DNA of 12,492 bases. Source: Bacillota bacterium (lineage in GTDB: Bacteria; Bacillota; Sulfobacillia; JAJZIM01; JAJZBP01). The number at the start of each line of letters is the position of its first letter. The stretch's first letter is position 1. The position numbers and the translations under genes were made by a program. The stretch covers positions 1 through 12,492 of the forward strand of contig JAJZBP010000040.1 in assembly GCA_021798855.1 (NCBI GenBank), in the 5' to 3' direction. The notes under the pieces are model-generated. The model was not told where the DNA came from. It was given only the letters and a program-made list of their open reading frames with translations, and ran no database searches. Below are positions 4,605-12,492 of the stretch, piece after piece.

Positions 4605-6596
4605 GTGGACTCGCTGCAACTGGACCACTATTGCATCAACACGTTGCGTGCCCTGGCGATGGACCAGGTGGAGGCGGCCCGTTCCGGCCACCCGGGGATG
4701 CCCTTGGGGGCGTCCCCCATGGCCTATGTCCTTTGGACCAAGTTTTTGCGGCACAATCCGGCCAATCCGGTCTGGCCGAACCGGGACCGCTTCATCCTGT
4801 CGGCGGGGCATGGCTCTGCTCTTTTGTACGGACTTTTGCATCTTTGCGGTTACGGCCTGACCATCGACGACCTGCGCCGTTTCCGCCAGTGGGGCAGCCG
4901 CACGCCCGGTCACCCCGAATACGGCGTCGTTCCCGGCGTGGAGATGACCACCGGTCCCCTGGGACAGGGGTTCGCCACCGGGGTGGGGATGGCGGCGGCG
5001 GAACGGAGTCTGGCGGCCAGATTCAACCGCCCGGGCTTTCCGGTGGTGAACCACCATACCTTTTGCATCGCCGGGGACGGCGACATGATGGAGGGGGTTT
5101 CCAGTGAAGCCGCTTCCCTGGCCGGCACCCAGGGGTTGGGCAAGCTCATTTACCTTTACGACGACAACAAGATGACCATCGAGGGGCACACCGACCTGGC
5201 CTTCAGCGAGGACGTGGCCGAGCGGTTTGACGCCTACGGTTGGCAGGTCCTTCGGGTGAACGACGGCAACGACGTCGAGGCCATCGCCAAGGTTCTGACC
5301 GAGGCGAAGGCCGAAACGGAATGCCCTTCCCTGGTGATGGTGCGGACCATCCTCGGTTGCGGCAGCCCCGTGGCGGACAACCCGGTGGCTCACGGCGCTC
5401 CCCTGGGGGCGGAGGCGGTTCGAATGACCAAAATGCGCCAGGGGATGCCGGGGGACCGGGACTTTTACGTGCCGCCGGAAGTCCAAGAACGGTTCCGGGA
5501 GGTGCGGGAGCGGGGCGAACGGGAAGAGGCAACTTGGCGGGACGTTTTCGCCGCATACCAAAGGGATTGGCCGGAGGAAGCCGGGGAATGGGAAAGGCGG
5601 ATGGGAGGAATTCGCCCGCGGGATTGGGAAAAGCGCCTGCCGGTTTTCCCGGCGGGTGACCGGATGGCCACCAGATCCGCTTCCGGCACGGTCCTGAACG
5701 CCCTGAGCGGGGTTTTGCCGGAGTTGGTGGGCGGCTCCGCCGACCTGGCCCCCTCCAACGACACGCTGCTGAAGGGTAAGGGGGCGCTCAGCCGGGAGGA
5801 ACCGGACGGGCGCAATATTCACTTCGGGGTGCGGGAACACGCCATGGCGGCCTTTTTAAACGGCATGGCCCTGCACGGCGGCTTCCATCCTTACGGGGGA
5901 ACGTTCCTGGTCTTCTCCGACTACATGAAGCCGTCCATTCGTTTGGCGGCCCTGATGGAGACGCCGGTGACCTTCGTCTTCACCCACGACAGTATCGGCC
6001 TGGGGGAGGACGGGCCGACCCACCAGCCGGTGGAGCAGTTGGCCGCCCTCCGGGCGGTGCCCGGCTTGGTGGTGTTTCGACCGGCCGACGCCGTGGAAAC
6101 GGCGGCGGGTTGGAAAGTGGCGTTGGAGCGGCGGGAGGGTCCGCTGGCCCTTGTTTTGAGTCGCCAGAAACTCCCGGTCCTCGGCCCGGAGGCGGCGGAG
6201 GCGATCAGGGGGGCCTATGTCCTGGCGGAAGCGGAGGGTGGGACTGCCCATTTGATCCTGATCGCCACCGGTTCGGAGGTTTCCCTGGCCCTGGAAGCCC
6301 GCAAGGCGTTGACGGCTGAGGGCATCCCCACCCGGGTGGTCAGCATGCCCAGCATGGAACTTTTTTCGGCGCAGGACGCGGCCTACCGGGAGACGGTTCT
6401 GCCCGCCGCGGTGAGGGCCAGGGTGAGCATCGAAGCCGGATCAACGCTCGGCTGGGAGCGATACGTGGGGTCGGATGGCGTGGTCATCGGACTGGATCAC
6501 TTCGGGGCTTCCGCGCCGGCGGAGATCCTCTTCCGGGAGTTCGGTTTCACGGTGGAGAATGTGGTTGAGAAGGCCAAGGAATTGCTGGACCGATAA
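4605..6596 (+). CDS. tkt: transketolase
   Basis: This thiamine-diphosphate enzyme transfers two-carbon ketol units between sugar phosphates in the non-oxidative pentose phosphate pathway in the cytoplasm. The 663-residue protein has the family's usual length and three-domain order. The N-terminal pyrophosphate-binding domain has RSGHPGMPLG (26-35), AGHGSALLY (67-75) and the ThDP/metal motif starting GDGDMMEG (158-165) through Asn188. The pyrimidine-binding domain has the catalytic glutamate 411 in FGVREHAM, then HDSIGLGEDGPTHQPVE (461-477). A C-terminal regulatory domain follows. Histidines 29, 69 and 263 match expected active-site positions. The start is GTG, six bases after AAGGAGG. No separate promoter is evident in the 42-base gap, so it is probably transcribed with lgt. 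It converges on ylbJ. Confidence 0.97.
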   Translation: MDSLQLDHYCINTLRALAMDQVEAARSGHPGMPLGASPMAYVLWTKFLRHNPANPVWPNRDRFILSAGHGSALLYGLLHLCGYGLTIDDLRRFRQWGSRTPGHPEYGVVPGVEMTTGPLGQGFATGVGMAAAERSLAARFNRPGFPVVNHHTFCIAGDGDMMEGVSSEAASLAGTQGLGKLIYLYDDNKMTIEGHTDLAFSEDVAERFDAYGWQVLRVNDGNDVEAIAKVLTEAKAETECPSLVMVRTILGCGSPVADNPVAHGAPLGAEAVRMTKMRQGMPGDRDFYVPPEVQERFREVRERGEREEATWRDVFAAYQRDWPEEAGEWERRMGGIRPRDWEKRLPVFPAGDRMATRSASGTVLNALSGVLPELVGGSADLAPSNDTLLKGKGALSREEPDGRNIHFGVREHAMAAFLNGMALHGGFHPYGGTFLVFSDYMKPSIRLAALMETPVTFVFTHDSIGLGEDGPTHQPVEQLAALRAVPGLVVFRPADAVETAAGWKVALERREGPLALVLSRQKLPVLGPEAAEAIRGAYVLAEAEGGTAHLILIATGSEVSLALEARKALTAEGIPTRVVSMPSMELFSAQDAAYRETVLPAAVRARVSIEAGSTLGWERYVGSDGVVIGLDHFGASAPAEILFREFGFTVENVVEKAKELLDR

Positions 6597-6622
6597 CCAA
6601 AAGCCGGCCATTGAAGGGGACG

Positions 6623-6644
6623 GTCCGCCGAGTCAGCGGCGGAC
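6623..6644. terminator. hairpin between convergent tkt and ylbJ (terminator-like, no clear U-tract)
   Basis: GTCCGCCG (6623-6630) and CGGCGGAC (6637-6644) form a perfect 8-bp stem around a six-base loop. The TGA stop of ylbJ (6633-6635) is inside the loop. tkt ends 26 bases before it. Neither strand shows a proper T-run next to the stem. It may still serve as a shared 3' end for both convergent transcripts. Confidence 0.45.
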
Positions 6645-7859
6645 GGCCGCCCGAAGCTTGTTCAGCGAGTGGAGGACCAGGGAGACGGCGGTCAGGCCAC
6701 CCATGAACCACAGGGTCAGCCCGCCCAAACCTTCGATCCGGTCCAGCCAGACGGGAACGGAGGAAACCGGGTTGAGTTCCAGGTAGGCGGGGACCAGCAG
6801 GTGATCGGCCACCGGGCCGGCGGGACCAAGGAGGAACAGGGTGACGGCGGCGGCCAGGGCGGCCTGAACGGCGCGGGCGAGCAGGTAGGGCCGCAGGCTC
6901 ATCCCGGTGCCTTGGACGATGGAGGCGACCTGGGCTAGGACCGACAGACCGCTCCAGGCGATGACGGCGCTGGTCACGGCCAGAGCCTGGGATAGGGGAG
7001 CGCCGGAATGGGCCGCCTGCTGGGCGCCGATGGTGATTTCGAAAAAGCCGCTGACCAAGGAGGGAGCCAAAGCCTTGCTCATCCCGATGGGGGCGAGCAG
7101 GGCGGCGAGCAGGCCGGCGGTTGCGGACACGATACCCACCGCCGTCAACACCCGGATGATCACGGCGAAGAGGATGATCAGGCCGCCGATGAGGAGCAGG
7201 GTGTTGATCGAGTTGTGGACGGCGTCGCCCAGGAGCTGGCCGAAGGGGCGGCCGTCCCGGGTTCGCGCGTCGTCCATGGCGGTCAGGGCCCGCACGAGCA
7301 GGGAACCACGCTTGGAGGTGGCGGGACCGGGAGCGGTGGCGGAATCCCGGTGCCCGTGAAAACGCAGGAGTAGGCCGGTGCCGATGGCGGAAAGATAATG
7401 GGCGGCCAGGAGGACGCCGCCGAGGCTCGGGTTGTCGAACATGCCCACGGCCACGGCGCCGGAGATGAACAGGGGATCGGCGGTGTTGCAAAAGGACATC
7501 AGCCGTTCCCCTTCGGTTTTGCTGAGCAGGTTTTGCCGGCGCAACTTGGCGGTGAGGATGGAGCCGATGGGGTAGCCGGAGGCCAGGCCCATGGCCAGGA
7601 CGAAGGAACCGACCCCCGGCACGTTGAAGACGGGGCGCATCAGCGGTTCGAGGATCACGCCCATGCCGTTGACCACTCCCAGACCCAACAACAATTCCGA
7701 GCCGATGAAGAAGGGGAGCAGGGCGGGGAAGACCACGTTCCACCAGAGGTTGAGACCGTACAGGGCCGCTTGAAACGCCAGGTCGGGATAGCGGATGGTG
7801 GCCATGATGATCAGGACGGAGGCGATGGGCAAAGAATAAGCGGTGAGGCGCGAGAGCAA
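6633..7859 (-). CDS. ylbJ: sporulation integral membrane protein YlbJ/SpoVV
   Basis: YlbJ (SpoVV) is a mother-cell membrane protein of Bacillus subtilis sporulation, reported to help move dipicolinic acid towards the forespore and needed for heat-resistant spores. The 408-residue product has the family length and several hydrophobic segments. Its N-terminal region, LWWNVVFPALLPFFIGSELL (38-57), strongly resembles the B. subtilis protein as I remember it. The later GLASGYPIGS and SFCNTADPLFI stretches fit the nucleoside-recognition (Gate) domain. The TTG start (7857-7859) is fixed by an exceptionally strong Shine-Dalgarno. It is transcribed alone, divergent from topA and convergent with tkt. 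In B. subtilis the gene is sigma-E dependent; I could not find a convincing sigma-E promoter here. Confidence 0.92.
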   Translation of the reverse strand: MLSRLTAYSLPIASVLIIMATIRYPDLAFQAALYGLNLWWNVVFPALLPFFIGSELLLGLGVVNGMGVILEPLMRPVFNVPGVGSFVLAMGLASGYPIGSILTAKLRRQNLLSKTEGERLMSFCNTADPLFISGAVAVGMFDNPSLGGVLLAAHYLSAIGTGLLLRFHGHRDSATAPGPATSKRGSLLVRALTAMDDARTRDGRPFGQLLGDAVHNSINTLLLIGGLIILFAVIIRVLTAVGIVSATAGLLAALLAPIGMSKALAPSLVSGFFEITIGAQQAAHSGAPLSQALAVTSAVIAWSGLSVLAQVASIVQGTGMSLRPYLLARAVQAALAAAVTLFLLGPAGPVADHLLVPAYLELNPVSSVPVWLDRIEGLGGLTLWFMGGLTAVSLVLHSLNKLRAAVRR

Positions 7860-7861
7860 GG

Positions 7862-7873
7862 TGGATCACCTCC
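7862..7873 (-). promoter_or_regulatory. near-maximal Shine-Dalgarno of ylbJ
   Basis: On the minus strand GGAGGTGATCCA is a 12-base complement of the 16S rRNA 3' tail, just upstream of a TTG start. The strong pairing probably compensates for the weak start codon. It also settles the start choice for ylbJ. Confidence 0.8.
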
Positions 7874-7885
7874 GCCGGCTGGTTT

Positions 7886-7931
7886 GGGCATGGAGCGGGG
7901 CGGGAGCGGGGGCATGGAGCGGGGCGGGAGC
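7886..7931. repeat. tandem direct repeat, two identical 22-bp copies
   Basis: Positions 7886-7907 and 7910-7931 are identical (each begins GGGCATGGAGCGGGG) and are separated by GG, giving a 24-base period. The repeat lies in the ylbJ-topA intergenic region, in the likely ylbJ leader on the minus strand and just upstream of the topA -35. It could be a duplicated operator or simple slippage. Confidence 0.85.
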
Positions 7932-7939
7932 ACGGTAAA

Positions 7940-7969
7940 TTGACAGGATTTCGGGGGCGGTGTTAAACT
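7940..7969 (+). promoter_or_regulatory. promoter of the topA-trmFO-xerC operon
   Basis: A perfect -35 TTGACA (7940-7945) is followed after 18 bases by TAAACT (7964-7969, 4 of 6 to TATAAT). The expected start is about 7976, roughly 27 bases before the topA TTG. A small inverted repeat AGGCA/TGCCT (7971-7985) lies at the expected transcript start and may form a 5' hairpin. Confidence 0.6.
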
Positions 7970-8002
7970 TAGGCATTATTTGCCTCGGGGGGAAGATGGA
8001 GT

Positions 8003-10213
8003 TTGGGAGAGGGAAAATCGCTGGTGATCGTGGAATCACCGGCCAAGGCCAGAACCATCGAAAAGATCCTGGGGAGACAATACCAGGTCAAGGCTTCTTT
8101 GGGACACGTGCGGGATTTGCCGCGCAGTCAATTCGGGGTGGACGTGGAAAAGGGTTTTGCCCCTAAATATATAACCATCCGGGGCAAGGGAGAACTGCTC
8201 AAGGAACTGCGGGAGGCCGCCAAAAAAGCGGGGAAGATTTTTCTGGCCACCGACCCCGACCGGGAAGGAGAGGCCATCTCTTGGCACTTGGCGGAGGCTT
8301 TGGGGATTCCCGACCGGGAGGCCTGCCGGGTGGTCTTCCACGAGATCACCAAGGAAGCGGTCAAACGTGCGGTGAAAGCCCCCCGTCCCATCGAGGCCAA
8401 CCTGGTGAACGCCCAACAGGCCCGGCGAATTCTGGACCGGCTGGTCGGTTACCAGTTGTCGCCCCTTTTATGGCAAAAAGTGCGCAAGGGGTTGTCGGCC
8501 GGTAGGGTTCAGTCGGTGGCGGTCCGGCTCCTGGTGGACCGGGAGTACGAGATCGAGGCCTTCAAACCGGAGGAATATTGGTCGCTGACGGTTCGTCTGC
8601 GTTCGCCGCGGGACAGGACCGTCTTTCCGGCCAAGTATTGGGGTCGGGGAGAAGAACGGCGTGACCTCAAGAACGAGGCCCAGGTGCAGGAGATCCTGGC
8701 CGAATTGGAAGGGGCCACCTACACCGTGGGCGGCCTCACCCGAAAAGAAAGGCGCAAAGTTTCGTCGCCGGCTTTCACCACCAGCACCCTTCAGCAGGAG
8801 GCGTCCAGGAAACTTGGGTTCGTCGTTAAAAAAACGATGGCGGTGGCCCAGCAACTTTACGAGGGCTTGGACGTCAAAGGTGAGGGCAGGGTGGGACTAA
8901 TCACCTACATGCGTACCGACTCGGTTCGTTTGGCCGACGAGGCCGTGGCCGCAGGGCTGTCCCTGATCCGGGAACGCTACGGCGAGGATTACGCCCATCC
9001 GGTGTCCCGTAAAGACGAGGGTAAGCGGGTGCAGGGAGCCCACGAGGCCATCCGCCCCACCTCGGCGGAACGAGATCCCGCCCGGTTGAAGGAGGATCTC
9101 GGACGGGACCAACTGCGTCTTTACCGGTTGATTTGGGAGCGATACGTCGCGTCCCTGTGCGCTCCGGCGATCTTCGATCAGGTCACGGCGGAAATCATCG
9201 CCGGGGAGGCCCCGAGTCACCGTTTTCGGGCCACCGGATCTTCCATTCGTTTCCCGGGTTTCTTGGCCGTTTACGCCGGGGATCGGGACGCTGGGGGACG
9301 GAGAGGGAAAGTTTCCGGCGAAGGTGGGGGAGGAGAGGGTGATGCGGAAGGGGAGGGAGGACCGGAAGAGGAAAGCCGCCTGCCGGATCTCACCCAAGGC
9401 GAGAACCTGCACCTCGTGAAGTTGCAGCCCGAGCAACACTTTACCCAACCGCCACCCCGCTATAACGAAGCCGCCTTGGTCAAGACCCTGGAGGAGAAAG
9501 GAATCGGCAGGCCCAGCACCTACGCGCCCACCATCGAAACCATCGTGCAGCGAGGTTATGTCCAGCGCAAAGAAAAACGCCTGTGGCCGACGGAACTGGG
9601 TCGGATAGTTGACGGCATCCTGCGGGAGCACTTCCCCCGAGTGGTGGATGTGACTTTCACTGCGGAATTGGAGGAGGATTTGGACCGGGTCGAGGAAGGA
9701 AACTCGGATTGGCAAAGGGTGGTGGGTGATTTTTACGTTCCCTTCTCCCATGACCTGGAACAGGCCAAGGAGGCCATCGGCCAGGTGGAAGTGCCGGAGG
9801 AGGTCAGCGACATCCCCTGCGAAAAGTGCGGCCGAATGCTGGTGATCAAGCATGGGCGTTTCGGCAAATTCCTGGCCTGTCCGGGTTTCCCGGAGTGCCG
9901 GTTCACAAGGCCCTACACCCAGCCCACGGGAGTCAGGTGTCCAAACTGTGGCGCCGACGTTTTGGAGCGCAAGAGTAAGCGAGGCCGGACCTTTTTCGGT
10001 TGCAGCCGTTACCCGGAATGCACCTTCGTCACCTGGGACCGTCCCACCAAAGAAAGTTGTCCCAATTGCGGCTCCTTCTTGACGGAAAAAAAGAGCAGGG
10101 CAAAGGTCCGTCGCCATTGTGCGGCGGGTTGCGGCTACGAGGCGGACGGGGAAGTTGGGGCGGACGGGGCGGCCGGGGAAGGAAAGGAATCGCGTGAATC
10201 GTCATGGCGGTAA
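8003..10213 (+). CDS. topA: DNA topoisomerase I (type IA)
   Basis: TopA relaxes negative supercoils by cutting and passing one DNA strand through a phosphotyrosine link. The 736-residue protein opens with the Toprim domain (SLVIVESPAKA, Glu11) and its acidic motif ATDPDREGEA (82-91). The catalytic tyrosine 302 is in GLITYMRTDS. Three C-terminal four-cysteine zinc modules follow (C606/609/626/632, C646/649/667/673, C686/689/706/710). Residues about 424-459 form a Gly/Glu-rich insert, which explains part of the length over B. subtilis TopA (about 690). The chosen TTG gives an N-terminus that matches the family and follows GGGGAAG seven bases upstream. The nearby ATG at 7996 is out of frame. The last 10 bases overlap trmFO, indicating coupling. 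Confidence 0.97.
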   Translation: MGEGKSLVIVESPAKARTIEKILGRQYQVKASLGHVRDLPRSQFGVDVEKGFAPKYITIRGKGELLKELREAAKKAGKIFLATDPDREGEAISWHLAEALGIPDREACRVVFHEITKEAVKRAVKAPRPIEANLVNAQQARRILDRLVGYQLSPLLWQKVRKGLSAGRVQSVAVRLLVDREYEIEAFKPEEYWSLTVRLRSPRDRTVFPAKYWGRGEERRDLKNEAQVQEILAELEGATYTVGGLTRKERRKVSSPAFTTSTLQQEASRKLGFVVKKTMAVAQQLYEGLDVKGEGRVGLITYMRTDSVRLADEAVAAGLSLIRERYGEDYAHPVSRKDEGKRVQGAHEAIRPTSAERDPARLKEDLGRDQLRLYRLIWERYVASLCAPAIFDQVTAEIIAGEAPSHRFRATGSSIRFPGFLAVYAGDRDAGGRRGKVSGEGGGGEGDAEGEGGPEEESRLPDLTQGENLHLVKLQPEQHFTQPPPRYNEAALVKTLEEKGIGRPSTYAPTIETIVQRGYVQRKEKRLWPTELGRIVDGILREHFPRVVDVTFTAELEEDLDRVEEGNSDWQRVVGDFYVPFSHDLEQAKEAIGQVEVPEEVSDIPCEKCGRMLVIKHGRFGKFLACPGFPECRFTRPYTQPTGVRCPNCGADVLERKSKRGRTFFGCSRYPECTFVTWDRPTKESCPNCGSFLTEKKSRAKVRRHCAAGCGYEADGEVGADGAAGEGKESRESSWR

Positions 10214-11526
10214 AGGTCGTCGGCGGGGGCCTTGCCGGTAGCGAGGCGGCATGGCAACTGGCAACCAGGGGCATTCCCGTGGAGCTTTTCGAAATGCGTC
10301 CGCAGCAACCCACGCCCGCCCACAACTCCGGCGAACTGGCGGAATTGGTCTGTTCCAACTCCTTGGGCGGAGGTCCGGGGACAGCGGCGCGTCTCCTGCA
10401 AAGCGAATTGAGCCGTTTGGGATCACTGATTATGGAGGCGGCTTCCGCCGCCCGGGTGCCGGCGGGCGGGGCTTTGGCCGTGGACCGGGAGCTTTTTGCG
10501 CGGCATGTGACCAAACGGGTGGGAAACCATCCGCTGATCGTTCTTCGGCGAGAAGAGGTTACCGAGATTTTCCCCAACGGCGTCAGGATCATTGCCACCG
10601 GCCCCCTGACTTCCGATGGACTGGCGGCCGCTTTGGAAGCTTACGCCGGTGGGCGGCTTTTCTTTTTCGACGCGATTGCGCCCAGTGTGACGGTGGGATC
10701 CATCGATCAGGCACGGGTGTTTCGTGCCTCCCGCTATGGAAAGGGTGAGGCCGATTACCTGAATTGTCCCATGGACAGGGAAGGTTATCTGGCCTTTCGG
10801 GAAGCCCTGGTGGCGGCCGAACGGCATCCGCTCCGTTCGTTCGAAAAGGCGGTCTACTTCGAGGGTTGCCTGCCGGTGGAGGTGCTGGCGGAACGCGGGG
10901 TGGACACTTTGCGTTTCGGCCCCCTGAAACCGGTTGGTTTGGTCGACCCGCGGACGGGTGAGCGTCCCTACGCGGTTGTCCAATTGCGCCAGGAAACGGT
11001 CTCCGGTTCCCTCTATGGACTGGTCGGCTTTCAAACCAACCTGCGCTGGCCGGAGCAACGGCGAGTCTTCGCTCTGATTCCGGGACTCGAGAACGCCGAG
11101 TTTGCCCGCTTGGGAGTGATGCACCGGAACACCTACTTGGCGTCGCCCCAGGTTCTGCGCCGCACCCTGGAAAGCCGTCGGGATCCCGGGCTTTTTTTTG
11201 CCGGACAGTTGACCGGGGTTGAAGGCTATTTGGAGTCGACGGCCATGGGCCTTTTGGCCGGGATCAATGCCGCCGCCCGTTGCCTGGGGGAGGAACCGGT
11301 CGCCTTCCCTCCATCCACCATGGTCGGAGCTCTGGCTTATTATTTAGAAAAGGCCGACCCGCGGCATTTTCAGCCCATGAATGCCAACTATGGTTTGCTG
11401 TCGCCACCGGCGGAGGGGTGCGGGGACAGGAAACGGAAAAAAGAACAACTAACCGGGCGAGCCTTGGGGGATTTGGGCGAATTTCTAGCATCTACTCCGG
11501 TTGCCTGCGCCAAGCCTTTGTGCTAA
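10204..11526 (+). CDS. trmFO: folate/FAD-dependent tRNA (uracil-54-C5) methyltransferase TrmFO
   Basis: TrmFO makes 5-methyluridine at position 54 of the tRNA T-loop, using methylenetetrahydrofolate as carbon donor and FAD/NAD(P)H as reductant; most other bacteria use TrmA instead. The 440-residue protein starts with the FAD-binding motif VVGGGLAGSEAAWQLA (5-20). It has conserved cysteines at 50 (LVCSNSLGG), 188 (YLNCPM) and 222 (EGCLPVE), and the late FAD/folate region FFAGQLTGVEGYLESTAMG (331-349). The ATG at 10204 lies inside the end of topA. Its Shine-Dalgarno is weak and distant (GGAAAGG), so translation probably depends on ribosomes finishing topA. An in-frame TGA just upstream excludes a longer form. 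The C-terminal tail after about 408 (RKRKKEQ...) is less conserved. Confidence 0.96.
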   Translation: MAVKVVGGGLAGSEAAWQLATRGIPVELFEMRPQQPTPAHNSGELAELVCSNSLGGGPGTAARLLQSELSRLGSLIMEAASAARVPAGGALAVDRELFARHVTKRVGNHPLIVLRREEVTEIFPNGVRIIATGPLTSDGLAAALEAYAGGRLFFFDAIAPSVTVGSIDQARVFRASRYGKGEADYLNCPMDREGYLAFREALVAAERHPLRSFEKAVYFEGCLPVEVLAERGVDTLRFGPLKPVGLVDPRTGERPYAVVQLRQETVSGSLYGLVGFQTNLRWPEQRRVFALIPGLENAEFARLGVMHRNTYLASPQVLRRTLESRRDPGLFFAGQLTGVEGYLESTAMGLLAGINAAARCLGEEPVAFPPSTMVGALAYYLEKADPRHFQPMNANYGLLSPPAEGCGDRKRKKEQLTGRALGDLGEFLASTPVACAKPLC

Positions 11527-11538
11527 GATGCTGAAAGA

Positions 11539-12462
11539 TTGCGAAAAGATTGGGATGGTGGGAGGGGCCACGGTCTGGAGCGGATCGAGGAATTTCTGCG
11601 GAAGTTGCAAACGGAGGGTGCTTCTCAACACACCTTGGCAGCATATGCCGACGATCTTTATCGTTTTCGGGATTTTTGCCGGGAAAACAGGCTGAATTTC
11701 GGGGTTGAGGCGGCCAGGATCTACTTGGGAAATCTCCAGCGGCAGGGTTACGCCAAGGCCAGTCTGGCCAGAAAACTGGCCGCTTGGCGTTCCTATGGTC
11801 GTTACTTGGCCAAAGAGAAAAGGGAACCCAATCCGCTGGCCGGCATCAGGACTCCGAAGCGGGAGCGGAGGTTGCCCCGCTTTCTTTCTGTTGCGCAGGT
11901 GGCGGAGTTGCTCCGGGTGGGGGAAGCGGGAGCATCGACGGTGTCCGGATTGCGCAACCGGGCAATTCTGGAGCTTTTCTACGCCTCCGGGCTGCGGGTG
12001 GGCGAAATGGCCGGGTTGAACCTGGGGGACGTGGACCTGGAAAACGGATCGGTGCGCTGTTTGGGCAAAGGGCTGGTGGAACGGATGGTTCCCGTGGGGA
12101 GCTTGGCCGTGGCGGCGTTGCGCGCCTACCTGGACGGGGGGCGCCCGGAATTGGCGCGCCTGTCCGGTGCACCCTCGCGAGCCCTCTTCCTCAACCGCGA
12201 AGGAGCCAGGTTGACCGTTCGGAGCCTCCGGCGGCTGGTGGCCAAACAGGCCGTCAGGGCCAAACTAAGCCACGTCTGGCCCCATCTTTTGCGCCATTCC
12301 TTCGCCACTCACCTGCTGGAGAACGGGGCCGACCTGCGTTCGGTGCAGGAAATGTTGGGACACGCCAGCCTTTCCACCACCCAAGTTTACACCCACGTGA
12401 CCATGCAGCGGTTGCGGCAGGTGTACGCGCAGGCTCATCCCCGGGCCAAGGCGGACCAATGA
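11539..12462 (+). CDS. xerC: site-specific tyrosine recombinase XerC
   Basis: XerC acts with a partner recombinase (XerD/RipX) at the dif site to resolve chromosome dimers near cell division. The 307-residue protein has an N-terminal SAM-like core-binding domain (about 14-100) and a C-terminal catalytic domain with all expected residues: Arg153 (SGLRVGE), Lys177 (LGKG), His249 and Arg252 (HLLRHSF), His275 (LGHAS) and nucleophile Tyr284 (VYTHV). The TTG at 11539 is the only standard start that fits, but its Shine-Dalgarno is poor. A non-standard CTG at 11575, nine bases after GGGAGG, would give a more typical N-terminus (ERIEEFL...). It lies 12 bases after trmFO, as in Bacilli, where hslV/hslU/codY usually follow. 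The identity as XerC rather than XerD rests mainly on this neighbourhood. Confidence 0.93.
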   Translation: MRKDWDGGRGHGLERIEEFLRKLQTEGASQHTLAAYADDLYRFRDFCRENRLNFGVEAARIYLGNLQRQGYAKASLARKLAAWRSYGRYLAKEKREPNPLAGIRTPKRERRLPRFLSVAQVAELLRVGEAGASTVSGLRNRAILELFYASGLRVGEMAGLNLGDVDLENGSVRCLGKGLVERMVPVGSLAVAALRAYLDGGRPELARLSGAPSRALFLNREGARLTVRSLRRLVAKQAVRAKLSHVWPHLLRHSFATHLLENGADLRSVQEMLGHASLSTTQVYTHVTMQRLRQVYAQAHPRAKADQ

Positions 12463-12492
12463 CCGGCCTTGGGATATGGTGATAAAGCCATC

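Noticed and set aside
4311..5840. 509-codon minus-strand open frame across lgt end and tkt
   Set aside because: It is antisense to a fully motif-supported transketolase and shows Arg/His/Pro-rich shadow composition.
7862..7873. Exact match to the 3' end of 16S rRNA on the plus strand
   Set aside because: There is no rRNA sequence beside it; it is the complement of a very strong ylbJ Shine-Dalgarno.
7886..7931. CRISPR-like repeat
   Set aside because: There are only two copies with a two-base spacer, so it is a simple tandem duplication.
7996..8166. ATG at 7996 as topA start
   Set aside because: It is in a different frame and ends after 56 codons; the TTG at 8003 opens directly into the conserved TopA N-terminus.
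8897..10117. 406-codon minus-strand open frame inside topA
   Set aside because: It is antisense to the catalytic and zinc-finger part of TopA, and no recognisable domain is present.
12459..12482. ATG overlapping the xerC stop as the start of hslV
   Set aside because: The frame stops after seven codons and does not resemble HslV; the next gene must begin beyond the window.

Overview
The window looks like a GC-rich, spore-forming member of the Firmicutes (Bacillota). Four signs support this. A YlbJ/SpoVV-type sporulation membrane protein is present. The gene order topA-trmFO-xerC is the one typical of Bacilli. There is an M-box (ykoK-leader) magnesium riboswitch with a Gram-positive style intrinsic terminator. 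Shine-Dalgarno sequences are strong, with many GTG/TTG starts (lgt and tkt GTG; ylbJ, topA and xerC TTG). The species cannot be named from the sequence alone.

Region 1 (1-3444, minus strand) is a transport unit. From its promoter (3416-3444) it reads: M-box aptamer (3244-3405), intrinsic terminator (3204-3230), a second unassigned structured stretch (3103-3196), a second terminator-like hairpin (3002-3051), a possible 31-codon small ORF (2908-3003), a fused two-domain ABC permease of the nitrate/sulfonate/taurine type (1184-2902), and its ATPase with a C-terminal extension (1-1094, cut by the window edge). No substrate-binding protein is visible. The riboswitch implies expression when intracellular Mg2+ is low, so the transporter is a candidate for Mg2+ import or for something tied to Mg2+ status. 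This is the most interesting part of the window.

Region 2 (3514-6596, plus strand) runs divergently from a promoter with an extended -10: an Lgt-family prolipoprotein diacylglyceryl transferase with unusual substitutions, a 62-residue two-helix membrane protein, and transketolase. The genes are closely spaced and probably co-transcribed.

Region 3 (6597-7931) holds ylbJ on the minus strand, convergent with tkt. A perfect hairpin lies between them, with the ylbJ stop codon in its loop.

Region 4 (7940-12462, plus strand) is a housekeeping operon: topA (DNA topoisomerase I), trmFO (tRNA m5U54 methylation) and xerC (chromosome dimer resolution). topA and trmFO overlap, and trmFO and xerC are 12 bases apart. 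In Bacilli hslV-hslU-codY usually follow; the window ends before any such gene starts.
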